From positions 430,669-494,668 of the forward strand of contig MNCI01002041.1 in the NCBI GenBank assembly GCA_015680685.1: a stretch of DNA of 64,000 nucleotides. The letters are read 5' to 3'. This DNA is from Gnetum montanum (taxonomy: Eukaryota; Streptophyta; Gnetopsida; Gnetales; Gnetaceae). The position numbers and the translations under genes were made by a program. This document shows, piece by piece, positions 19,585-30,656 of the stretch; position 1 is the first letter of the stretch, and every line of letters starts with the position of its first letter. The notes beneath the pieces were generated by a model. That model saw nothing but the letters and a program-made list of their open reading frames with translations. It searched no databases and was not told the DNA's origin.

Positions 19585-22320
19585 TCATGCAGCTCTTAGA
19601 GGTGGTGGCTCCTCCATCAGTTACTTCCCTTTGTCTCTAGGCTTTTAAAATTTGTAATGATTGAGGAGCACCTGCAAATTCTCTTCTTCTGTCCTTGGAT
19701 CTTGTATTATCTAGGCTACTAAACTAATATGTGCTAGTGTTGGTACGTCCCAAGGACATGGTAGTTGCAGAAACATTTTGTTGGCCTTCACATACCAGGC
19801 CACAAACTATTGTCGCTCTTCTTTGAATGTCCTAACCTTTTCTTTGAATTCATGGTAATCTGTGAGTCTCTTGGCTAGGTTTGAAGCAACATCCTTTTGT
19901 CCATGGTAGCTAGCTTTAACCACCATAAGTTCTGAGTTTGCTATGTGAAGTTTCTGCAAAGCAGCTTTTCTGTTTGAAAATTCTTTCTCATATAGGGCAT
20001 AGGTTGTCGCTACCTATTTTTCCAGCTTGCTTCTAGGTCAACCTACTATTAACATGGTAAGGTTGGCATATCTGAGGTTAGCCAATGTCATGTATTTTTT
20101 CAAGTATTTGATTTGTAGGTCTTTATTTCTCACCTTTTCTTGGTGGACTAGTGCATAGCTATCCAGAATTGGCTGCCACTTAGGATTTTGTGTTGACACA
20201 GACCCAATGTGGGCTTTGGTCATCTAGATTTCTTTTTTGTTTATTTTCTTGTACATGCCTACTTGGTCACGGAAGTGCTCTTTTAGCCTTTCATGCTTCT
20301 TGGCCTAATTCTACCATGTGCTTATTTCAATTGCTGACTTCTGTCGAATGGTGCAGACCTCCTCCATTAAGAGGGTTCTATTCTCTTAGGCCAGTTTGCT
20401 GATATCTTGGTTGATACTCATTAGTTGTTTTCCTAACTAATAGACACTTTCTTTGAGAACATTCTTTTGTTTTTCAATAGTGGTCAATCATGAGTTTTCT
20501 ACTGCAAGCTATTTATTTTCTTCTTACGTGGTGATCAATGCCTTTTTATGAGCATAAGTTTGTGCTTCTATAATAGAGGCATTCCAAACCACCTTCTCCT
20601 TTTCTTACTCTACCACTTTGTTTTCCTTGGTCAGCTTGATCAACTGCTCCATTCTGAATTGCTCTAGCTGGTTAGGCATAATAGATCAGGCAAGATTCCA
20701 TTGTTCAGCTCGTAGGACGACTAGCTCTTGTTGCAAACGTTGCACCTCTACTTCCACATGTTTCGCCCTAACTTCAACCATAACCAACTTTCCCTTAGTG
20801 GTGATGAGGTTTGACTATGATACAGTGACATCATTGGGTATGTTAAACAAGGTGGTCATCACTTGCCATGTTTGTAGTAGTCAATCTCACACATCCTCAT
20901 GTGTCGTAGGAGTCATTGAAGTCCTAGCAAGCATTTTTGCATCTCTAGTCCCAATCAGATCTACTAGGGGCACAACAGGCACATTGAATGATTCCTTGAT
21001 GTGATTTGTTATTACTTCTGTTGCACCTGCCGCATCTTGATGCTGCATTACCACTATTGTGGTACCTTCTCTTGTTTTAAGTATCACTTGGAAGGATGTG
21101 GCATTACTAGAGATTTTTCTGGACCATTGGGATTCTCCTCTTGATTGCAGTGATATTTTCCTTCTCGTCAGATCTACCAAGACAATGGGCTACATGACAT
21201 CATTGACTACTTTGAAGAGGCTAGATTCCTTAGTGCTTTCCTAACTCAGTGTTTTAGCAATTTTTTGCAAATGGCTTATTTTTGGCCTATAATCTTGTGG
21301 TGGTGGTGGTGGAGCTTGTGTTTCATGGCATTGTTTAGGCTTCTATTTTGCTTCTTTTTCCACTTCTTCTTCCTTTATAGTTTCTTACTCTTCACTAATG
21401 TCTTTCCTTGGTGCTGCAGGTTTAAGCAACCTTGTAAAGGAAGCATTCTAAACCTTCCTGGGAACATCATTTGTGTACCCTAGGATTCCAACGCATTTGC
21501 ATAATTTTTAGATTAGGCAAGGGAATGGAAGTGTTGGCTTCCCTACATTTTTCTCCTCGAACCACCTCTGAATCTCTATGCAGTATAACTGGGGAAGGTT
21601 GGTTGTGTATTTTTCCATTAGGATGGCACTTCCCCTGGTTGCACAGGTTGAAATTCTGTTAAGCCCTTTGGTTAGGAAGGGATGATACATGCCTATCTTG
21701 AAATATGTCCTCTCTTCTAGAGTCAATTCATTGTATGTTTTTTCATCTTTGTCGTATGCCCACCTTAGCCATAGCTTTCTAGTGTCGAGGTCAGATCTTG
21801 TAGACAAATGGACTAACTTAGTCCCTTCATTTGGTAGATTCAGAGCTTTTGAAATCGCATTGACCGAGAATGAGACATTGACTTTGCAGATGTTGACAGT
21901 GGTGCCTTTGTCTTTGTTGTGCCAGACCTGATATGTTTCACCAAGGTACCACTCACTGCTATATGAAAGAATAGCCCACAAAGGTGATGCCTGAAGTTAT
22001 GTTCGAACTGCTTCTAGAGAAAACTCCATAACTGGACTGAAGTTCATCTCCATGATGATCGTGGTTGACATGGACTTTTCTTGAATTACTTTAAGGCATT
22101 TCATGGACAAGGTGAGATGTTGTCCCTATGTGGGAGCTTGGGGTTTTGCAACCTCTCCTTAGACAAGTTGCCTAATAATAGTAGCCTCTTGATGGATGCT
22201 AAAGGATTAGGCTTCTTGCTCCTCATTGCTCTACATGCTTGCCTTGTTGGCCTTGACAACTTCATGGGTGCTTGGCTGCGCATTGCAAAGGTTCTTCTTG
22301 TGCTCCTCTTTTTGGGCCAT
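19585..22320 (-). pseudogene. E2 aORF: plant-transposon-like domain plus coiled coil
   Basis: Homologous to the E1 aORF. It starts MAQKEEHKKN right after a TTGTAG acceptor-like site and ends MEEPPPLRAA at 19585. The clearest part is 21508-21981 (WYLGETYQVW, VNVSFSVNAISKALNLP, YHPFLTKGLNRIS, LPFPCLI). It resembles the 'putative plant transposon protein' domain of Athila-type extra ORFs. The C-terminal half (about 19900-20800) is a long Leu/Glu/Lys/Gln coiled coil that includes ENRTLLMEEVCTIRQKSAIE, closely matched in E1. The ORF spans roughly 910 codons with many stops and frameshifts. No transmembrane segment is seen. Function is unknown. Confidence 0.75.
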
Positions 22321-22383
22321 CTACAATTAGTCAAAGATTAGATGTCACTAAGGTGTTGTTATTTAGCATTAATAGGTTTATAC
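22321..22383 (-). other. Predicted 63-nt intron before the E2 aORF
   Basis: The minus strand has ATGGGTAAG|GTATAAACC and CTAATTGTAG|ATGGCC. Splicing joins ATG GGT AAG in frame to the aORF ATG. E6 has the same arrangement with ATG AGT AAG. Confidence 0.6.
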
Positions 22384-22678
22384 CTTACCCATGCTTTAGT
22401 CTTATTAAGTTCATATGATTACAGAGTTAGAAATTTTTTTAGAAAAGTGCCCAAAAAGTGTCTATCTCCTCGTATGACCTTACACAGTTGATTTCTTTTT
22501 CCTTATGTATGGATTATTATGATGAATATGGTCCCTTGGGTGGAGAAATTAAGGTTTTTGGCATTAATGCGATTGATTGTTCATTATAACACTTAAGGTT
22601 TTTAGCACTCTGACCCGTATAATATCCTCTGGGCAATAGCAAATTTTGGAAAATTGACACAAGTCTCTTATGCAAGTA

Positions 22679-22692
22679 CCCCTCATGACTAA
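22679..22692 (-). other. Internal PPT-like motif, E2 mid-UTR copy
   Basis: Minus strand TTAGTCATGAGGGG. It occupies the position of the E1 copy at 3635-3648, between the internal TATA box and the aORF intron. Confidence 0.4.
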
Positions 22693-22862
22693 CTTGCACA
22701 CTCTAGGTTCAAACAGGTTCAAATGGTACAGAAATCGAAGTTGTAGAGAGCCAAATATTGCAAGTTGTAGTTGGTTACATAGAGATCGAAGTTGCAAGAG
22801 AAAATTTGAAAAACTCCCCTAGTTGAAAATGATGAAAATGAAGTTTGGACATTGTGGGGGTC

Positions 22863-22950
22863 ATATATATAGGTTTTGTGCAATCCAATATTGGGTATCT
22901 GACATTGTGTCCCACCCAATATCAGGTACTCAATATTGGGGTTCATGGAT
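22863..22950 (-). promoter_or_regulatory. E2 internal promoter-like module upstream of the aORF
   Basis: The minus strand carries CCTATATATAT at 22863-22873. It is preceded at 22880-22945 by dyad motifs of the AATATT/GATATT type, including CCCAATATTGG and TACCTGATATTGG. The E2 LTR U3 (19280-19375) has the same motifs (GGTATCCAATATC, CGATATC). E1 has GTCGAC/GTATAC motifs at both of its sites instead, so the internal module follows the LTR type. Confidence 0.6.
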
Positions 22951-24269
22951 GTGCATCTAATGAGGGTATTGAGCATGAGAAAGGAAGCTTTGTGATTGGT
23001 TGGAAGGTTTGAAGTTAGGTCCATAGTTTTGGGGTAAGTAGGAAATTAGTGTGAGGCACGGGAAATGTTAGAATATGGAGTTGTCGACATTAAAAGCTTA
23101 GGAAGACATAAGAAAAAAGGCATTAAATCAATGGTGTGGAATGAATCAATTTACATGATAAGGGAAAGCATGAAATTCAACAATGAAGCACTTGGAAGGT
23201 TAAAAATGATGTGGTTGTGTTAAACAAGTGAAAGTCACAAAAGTTACACAAGTGGCTCCTCCCTAAAGTAGGCTCTAGCCAATGATGCCCTTGTGTAACC
23301 ACACCCAAAAATGTCCATAGGCACAAAGGGGTTGAATGCAACACATATTTGTGCAACAAAACACACATGTGAAAACCACCAATTTAAGATAATAACTCTA
23401 TGCTACACAAAACCACAAGTTAGGATTAAATAGATAGCGAGATGAGATGGACTATAGAAAGGATTGCAGAAATTGGGACATGAGGTGTCTTAACATAGAC
23501 ACAATGAATCCTTGTGTGTTATTAATGGTTAAATAATCATGAGCCCTTCTTTCCAAGATTCAAACCAAGTCCAAATCATAAGTCAGTGACATCACATTAT
23601 CTCATCACTTCAGTTGACAACCATGAAACTATCATAGTTGCAAGGAGTAACATCACCTGGCGTTTTGTCTAAGGGAGAAGCAGATTGATGGCACATTTTT
23701 TTTGGAAGTTCTAAGAAGCTGCCAACCTTTAAGCATAGGTACATGTCTTCCTAGTGGTACCTACAGAAATTATTCAGTGCCCTTTTATGATACTTTCATT
23801 TTTTGTTAAATCTACAAGGATATAATTACAACTGCAGAAACATGTTAGAACATATAGAAGTGGCCAAAGAGAATCCACAAATCCCCTTGATGTCACATCC
23901 TTTACATTTCCCCTTGGTTCTTTACTCTTCTACCTAAACATAATGATTATGAATTTATTTTTAGGTTGGATGATGGAAAAGAACATCATTATGACCAAGG
24001 TAAGAACCTCTTATTAATGGGGTGAGTGGATGGATGATGTGGTCTCAATGTCCAAATAATCAATCCCTTATGACTTGACAACATAGAGAAAACCTCACCT
24101 CAATGGGCTACATGATCATTTTATTCATAAGCAAGATTACAATAACAAAGGGAATGAAAACAACAAATAGAAAAAGTTGAAAGGAATAGGAAAAATTGTA
24201 TAAAAAAAATAAGAAAATGACAAAAATTTATAAAACAAAAAGATCAAAAACACTTATGAATCTTGAAGA
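22951..24269 (-). other. E2 UTR between gag and internal promoter
   Basis: No coding domain. Blocks around 23180-23330 align with E6 (50690-50830) and more loosely with E1 (about 4134) and E3 (29041), where a GTGGVTCCTCCC-like segment is conserved. Confidence 0.6.
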
Positions 24270-26774
24270 TTAGAATGGGGGGTGACCCCCATGACTAAAC
24301 ATTTGGCCATGACAAGGATTAATAAGTGGATAGATAGGATCCATGCATGTATAAAACATTGGTAACTGTTCATTCCTAAGCCATTAGGTGTCTTTTGATG
24401 TTGTGGTGGCTAGGTAAACAAATCGTTGGTCACACACTTGATTGTTAAATGTATGGTGGATCAGGATATGAGGTGTGTTGATGTGATGAATGTCTGGCCC
24501 ACTATTGCATCCTTGATCATGATATGGTATGCATGGATTTATTGGTCTCCCCATGCTTGTAGATTCATTGCTTGGTTTTGGAATTAGCATAATGATGGAT
24601 GGTGGCCCTTGTATAGGATTAGAGGATGGTGGTGGTGAAAAGGAAGGCGTCACACTAGATTGGCAATGTGTTGGTTTAGACGATGTGGTAGGTCCATGAG
24701 TGTTTTGCTTTGGCTTACGACCTTTCTTAAAGAAGGGATTTTTCTGATGTGGTGGTTGAGACCTACCAATATCAACATGTTTATGAACATTTGCAATACA
24801 AGTGGCATTTGTTTGTGGATAGTGTGGTGCCAAAACATCTTGTGTCATTGGCAGTGGTGTGTGATGAGGTGAAGTATGAGAATATCAAGGGTAGGATGGA
24901 TGGTAAGAGGTGTAAGGTGGTGATCCCTTTGGGGATGTCATGGGTTGATGGTACTTGGGAGAGTAATAGTGATGATTTGAAGTAGAGTATGTAGAACTAG
25001 TTGGAGAAATAGGGTGTTGAACATAATATCTGTGCGATTTCGATAGATAGGAAGGATAGGGATGATTTGGTGGTGACCTCTCCCATGATTGTGGTTGTTG
25101 CCACTATGGTTGATGATAGTGTTTAGGTTGGTAATAAGTCCTCCTAGCATGGTACAGTTGGTTGTGGGGGTATCTATAAGTACCTTGTGGAAGAGGAAAC
25201 CTCCTGGGCATGTGCTTTTGTACAAACTTTGGATTTAAGACATCTATCCAATACTCATGTAGATGCAACAAGATTGGTAAATGGTCCTTTAGATGGTCAT
25301 ATATGAAGATGTCACATCCATTATCTTCATTTATGGTTAAGTCTATAGCCTCACTTCCTTCAGCTATTTTTCCTACTTGCCAAAAAGTGTTCCTAGCTGT
25401 TTCTTAGTTCTATATCCTTTGTTTATTATGATTGCCTGGCTTGTTTTGCATAATCCTCTCCTTGATTGTCTCAATGAGAGTTGTAACATTTTCATATATC
25501 CATTCTAACATCCTATTAAACTTTGCTTCAAGTTCATCAATAGACTTCTGTATCAACAAGGTTCATTATGGAACCACCTTATCAAGAGTGATATTTTCCT
25601 CCTTACCATAGATATGGACCTACTTTTATTGAAGAGTTGGGTCCTAGTGATATTTCTTGACATTCTCCCATTTGCATATCTCTCCTTCTTCTTTTGCCAC
25701 ATGCTTGATTTGCTCTCAAATATAATGGGCTTGTAGCTCGTATAATTGAGCTGGGGCATACATCCCAAGGGTCTTCCTCATTTCATTATGAAGCCCATCT
25801 ATGATGTGGAAAAGTTACCTTTCCTTAGAGAAACCATGACTTGGGCATCTATTTAATAGGGAATAATATCTATCTAAGGTCATGTCAAAGGGTTCATGTT
25901 GTTCTTGTCTCCACCCTTGGATGTGTTTTCTCATGTTGGACACCCTCGCATAGGTTTGGTATTTCTTGTTGAAGAGTTCTAGCATAGTGGACCATCATCA
26001 GATTGAATTTGGTTTCAATGATCTATATCAGACTTAGACTCTATTAAGCAGTATCTTAGGAAAGAGCTTAAGCTTTTTCCATCCACTTTCAATGTTGTAG
26101 AAAGCACAGGCATCATGGAAGGCTTGTAAATGATGTTGTGGATCTAAATCATAGCTTCCTACAAATTTAGAAATATTATTCATATCAAGCTTAGGTAGGT
26201 GACTCTCTTTGCGATGCTTGTGAGATATCTTAATTGCCTTTGTGATCTACATTAGGCTTTTAATGGCTAACAAGGGTTCATCATCATTAGATAGGTTGTG
26301 CTAAAAATTTCTATTTAGTTGATTATGATGATTTAGTCTATGTTCATGTTGATGACTGTGAGTGTTTTTGTAGGTTCCATTTTTCTTTTTATTTCAACCC
26401 TTTAGTGGAGCTTTATCCCCATGCCTATGTTCATCTTCGTCAGAACTAGACATTGCAGAGGGAGAGGAAGATGAGGAATTGGAAGGATTGCTATGACTTC
26501 TAAGGTGTTCCCTAAGGTCCCTTGATTTATCCTTTGTAATTTTTGAGGAGATCCTAGGCCTTGAGGCCTCTTTTGGTCCAAGACTTACTTCATCTTCTCC
26601 AAGGTTGTCTACCTTAGGTGAATCTAGTCTTTGAGTGTCGTCAGGGTGGTCACGAACATAAGAAACCCTTGCATAAGGTTGGTCACTCCAATTTTCCTCA
26701 CCATATATCTCATTAGTTCTCCAATGAAGGTTTTCATTATACAATGCATTATCACTTCCTTGTGAAAGAGACAT
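24270..26774 (-). pseudogene. E2 gag (pol-less family type)
   Basis: Gag forms the particle and packages RNA. The start MSLSQGSDN follows the PBS region. After it come a charged N-terminal region rich in Ser, Asp and Arg (SNPSNSSSSSPS), the conserved DMNN...FHDACAFYNIE-type capsid segment near 26040-26190, and a zinc-knuckle-like C-x2-C-x3-H region near 25290. A C-terminal extension has MGRPINPCIPYHDQG and ends FSHGGHPPF. The N-terminus and C-terminal extension are shared with E6 and E7 but not with E3. Stops such as TAA for Gln at about 24384 make it a pseudogene. Confidence 0.82.
24286..24299 (-). other. PPT-like motif at the end of E2 gag
   Basis: Minus strand TTTAGTCATGGGGG, also encoding the FSHGG end of Gag. 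The equivalent E1 (5415-5426) and E3 (31681-31694) sequences encode the integrase C-terminus. Confidence 0.4.
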
Positions 26775-26882
26775 TGTTATTGGCTTATGATGTGTGTGAT
26801 TTAATATTTTCTACAGGATATATCATTAATACCTTTATAGCGATCATGTATGATATATAACTAATCTAGATAACTAGCACCA

Positions 26883-26900
26883 TCCTTAACAACGACACCA
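26883..26900 (-). other. E2 primer-binding site, decayed
   Basis: Minus strand TGGTGTCGTTGTTAAGGA, a tRNA-Asp-type site with changes of the C-to-T kind. Confidence 0.75.
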
Positions 26901-26901
26901 G

Positions 26902-27433
26902 TGATGAGCAGCAAGGTACCCCTACGCCTAACCAGATGAATCACAAGCATTTATGCACAATCCGATTAAATTTTGTGGATGAGACTAGTTGTGGTATTTA
27001 GATTGTTATGCTTTGATCATAGTTTGTTGTCTTCCCACTTGGACTAGTTGTAACTTTGTCACATATGGTTTAGTCCAAAGTGAGGCATATGATGTTGTCT
27101 AATCCTATGTTGCTCCTAATGATGATAAAGAGATAAATTAATTAAGCTAATGAACAATGGAAAATAAGATCTAAACTAGCCTATGTGTGATGAGTATCTA
27201 TCGCCAATCATCTGTACATGCCTTGGATTTCATATAACCACTGTTAGGATTGCCCAGCATACATCATTAGGTGTGCCAAACAATACACTACTCAATTACC
27301 AAGTACTTACACTTAAGCACTCATGATTAAGTTGTACTCATTCTGCTTAATGACAAGAATAATAAATAGCAATAAATGGAAACATTAACTAAAGAAAATA
27401 GTGAATAATTAAATAATTAAAATATAAAGTAAT
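26902..27433 (-). repeat. E2 5' LTR, outer-left piece
   Basis: First 532 bp of the 5' LTR. The rest lies at 38894-39250, displaced by E3. The last five bases GTAAT are the E3 target site. Confidence 0.9.
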
Positions 27434-28267
27434 TGATGAGAGGTGAGGCACCCCTACACCCAACCATACAAATACGAGTATTCACACGTGATTTGGTCGA
27501 ACTCCAAGGATTAAGTGCTTATGCGCTTACACAGAACAAGGATGAGTTATGCAATCGTTGTCTTCCCAAGCTTACTTGTAAGGCTTAATTGTATGGTTAA
27601 GTAAACTCGAAGTATGTGATTTTTATTATTTTATGTTTTATTTTCTTGATGTTTAAAAGAGAGAAATGAGGTAATTTAATAACTAATTTGATTTAACTAG
27701 TTAACTATTCTCTAACTAGTCCTAACACCAGCATCCGTTCCCACTCTCTGAACACATCCTGAACTAGTGTAACACTACTGGGATTACCAAACACTAGTCA
27801 TTACTAGGTTACCAAGTGTTCCCACCTATGCTCGGAGTGGTCATGCTAATTGTGCTAATTTGTTGATAATTAACAATTCAATAGAAAAAACATTGATTAA
27901 CTAATGAGAGCATCAAATGATAGTAAATAACATTAAACATAATAATTAAGCTATTTTGAATGTTGCAAGGTTTATCACAAAGTTCGTCTTTATTTCCAAA
28001 CACAAGGTGTGCTCAGGTACATAATGCTCGAATAAAGATTTGTTCAGTTTATAACTCCTACTGTGGGCACTCAGAAATAATTCTAGCTTTGAAAGTGCAA
28101 AACTACAAGAGTTTGGCTAAGGGACTAAAAAAAACTAATTCCAACCAAATGCCTTTGTCTCCTATTTATAGCCAACGAGACATGTTCCAACATTGCATGT
28201 TTAATATCACTTTGACATCTTCAATATTGCTTATCTGATATTGAGGGTTTGATATTAGGACTCATCA
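27434..28267 (-). repeat. E3 3' LTR
   Basis: 834 bp, TGATGAG...GACTCATCA. The minus-strand TATA box (TATAAATAGG) is at 28161-28170. It is followed directly by the PPT TTCAGTCATGGGGGTA (28268-28283). Confidence 0.92.
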
Positions 28268-29324
28268 TACCCCCATGACTGAATGAAAACTCGTCCTTGA
28301 GTTCCTTACAAAATATTAGGAAGGTATGGGATTATTGACTCAATGACAACTAACGATGACATGGAATGATAGACTCAAAGTGTCCAGTGAACGGATTGAA
28401 AAATGTATTATAGCATTGGTGTTCATAACCATTGTGGTGAACATTGTACATAGATGACTTCTAGACCCTCATTTGACAGCTTGAAAAGAGAGAGAGAGAA
28501 AATAAAATGAGGCACGTTGCTACCGATGTAAAAAATGTGCACACTGTTGTTCATCCATGGCCACATGACCAAGCTTGTTTCTTGCATAAATGTTATTGCG
28601 TTAGTCAATTCTTAGTGCTTCCTTCTATCCCAGGTCATTGTTCATGTGATCACCATCTACACACACAACACAATCACGAATTAGCAAGGATAGATAAGAT
28701 ATAATATAGTTTATACCTTGGCTCGATATGAAGCACATTGTCTAGGTTGTTGGTATGGTAGATACTGGGTTAGAGGTTTGTAACTAATAACTACCCAAGG
28801 TGTAGGGGTGAGATAAGTAATGGAATGGAAGAATTTGCGACAAGCCCCCATGACTAAGACTGAACCTCCAGTAGCAATAGGATGGGAAATGAAAGAAAAA
28901 GGAAGAGAAGAGGAATAACAATGGTGAAGCCAATAAAAGAAACACAAAAACGGATGTCATAGATGGCATGGAACAAGAAATAGTTTATTACAAGAAATTT
29001 TTAAGGGAAAAGAACTTAACAATCACACTAAAAAGGAATGCCAGTGGGTCCTCCCCAAAGCAAGCTCATGCCCGTTATGGCCTGAAAAACCCCCAAACCA
29101 AAGAGTCCGTAGGCTCTAGGAATGACACATGGAGACAATAGTTAAGAATTTACCCACAAGAATTTGCCAAAGAATAACAATGCGCCGACCAAGATATAGA
29201 CTAATCATAAAATCAACAATGAGGTGGAATATGGAAAACAATACAGGAAGAGAAGAAAGAATGGAATGGAATCCCAAAATCAAGGTTGTGTAAAGTCCCT
29301 TGTGTAGTATGTGGTTAAGGTAAC
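28268..29324 (-). other. E3 3' untranslated fragment with PPT, mini-intron and mid-UTR PPT motif
   Basis: Non-coding. It contains the PPT (28270-28283), an ATGG start preceded by a possible 60-nt intron (28657-28716, CAAG|GTATAA...GTGTAG|ATGG) and a second purine motif TTAGTCATGGGGG (28845-28858). The segment 29041-29320 matches the E1 UTR near 4134-4430. Only a short remnant follows the ATG, so the aORF body is missing. Confidence 0.65.
28657..28716 (-). other. Predicted 60-nt intron, E3 3' fragment
   Basis: GCCAAG|GTATAAACTA at the donor and TTGTGTGTGTAG|ATGG at the acceptor, on the minus strand. Confidence 0.5.
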
Positions 29325-30143
29325 TAATGGGATGTGATATCACATGGGCCGTGATATCGTGTACGTGATATCGGGTTGTCCCCCACGATATCGTGTACGC
29401 GATATTGCGGTTTGCCACCAAATCCATAACTAAGAGGTTGCTCTCCCTTGTTTCTCATTGTAGGCCTAGAACATAGTGAAAATTTGGTAGTTTTACCTCT
29501 CTAGAGATAGAATAATTTCCATGTGCCTGCAGTAGGAGCTCCAAAGTGAACGGATCTTTATTCGAGCAAATATTGTACCTAAACACAAGTTTGTGTACAG
29601 AAATAAAGACAAACTTCTTGGATAAATCTTGTAGTGCATGAAGTAGGCTAAATAGGACTTTATTTATTGTTTATCATTTAAATGCTTTATTAGTTAATTA
29701 AATCTCTCTTAACCCTTCTCTCCTAGTTAAGTGCATTCCGTATGACAGCTTCGAGCATGTGCGTTACGCTTGGTGATCCCAGCAACGACTAGCGTTTGGT
29801 AACCAAGGTTGCATTGGTTCAGGGTGTGAACGGTAAGTGGGAATGGATACTAATGCTAGGTTAATTAAGGCTTAGTTAGTTAGTTAAATTTAATTAATTA
29901 GCCTCTTCACCCTTCACTTTGTCAGCATAGGAGATAAAACAGAAAAGACATAAAAATCACATACCTCAGACTTACTTAACCATACAACTGTGACAAATAC
30001 AAGTAAGTCTGGGAAGACAATGAATGATTAACCTTAAGTGTTCCATAAGGCGTGTAGGCACTTAGTCTACGGAGTTCTACCGGATCACACGTGTAACACT
30101 CATATTCATATGGTTGAGTGTAGGGGTACCTCGCCACTCATCA
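29325..30143 (+). repeat. E4 5' LTR
   Basis: About 819 bp with U3 palindromes (GATATCGTGTACG, GATATCGTGTACGCG) at 29333-29410. The TATA box is decayed near 29426. AATAAAGACAAAC is at about 29602, and it ends CCACTCATCA. Confidence 0.88.
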
Positions 30144-30144
30144 T

Positions 30145-30162
30145 TGGCGCCATTGCTAAGGA
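30145..30162 (+). other. E4 primer-binding site
   Basis: TGGCGCCATTGCTAAGGA, tRNA-Asp type, one base after the LTR. Confidence 0.85.
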
Positions 30163-30287
30163 CTAAGTGTTTGTGCGCTAAGTAGAACATAGGAGATCAC
30201 TCACATCGTTGGGAGCTTAAACGAACCCTTAGGGTTAATTAAACAAAAAATCATGTAACAGTTAATCAGCACATCGACAAGATAAAC

Positions 30288-30656
30288 ATGTCTTCTTCTT
30301 CTTCTCATAAGAGCACTTCACCACCTAGGGATCATACAAGAAACAGTCAGCAGTCTAAAACACATAACCAAAATCTGCCAGTTCCTCAACAGTATCGGGT
30401 GGTATATACTCATCTCGATGAGTATCTACTTGATTTTACTTTTATCCTCCATCAGGATGAACAACAGTGTTGAAGAGATTTGCAAGATAACATAGTGTTA
30501 CCTCTATATCGGGCAATTCCTAACATGCTTCTTTGTGCTCTTGCACAGATAGGCATGACAGAATTATATGCTGAATACGTTGTGGAAGATTATGACATAA
30601 GGGATTACCATCCCATAGCAACGCAACGTCTAAGGAACTTGAGGTAGAAGAGCCAC
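30288..30656 (+). pseudogene. E4 gag N-terminal fragment
   Basis: Starts MSSSSSHKSTSPPRD and keeps VPQQYRVVYTHLDEY and FTFILHQDEQ, matching the E3 gag N-terminus and the E1 stub. A TGA falls after DEQQC. Homology to E3 continues past the stop through IVLPLYRAIPNMLL-like sequence and ends abruptly near 30656. The zinc knuckle and everything downstream are absent. Confidence 0.78.
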
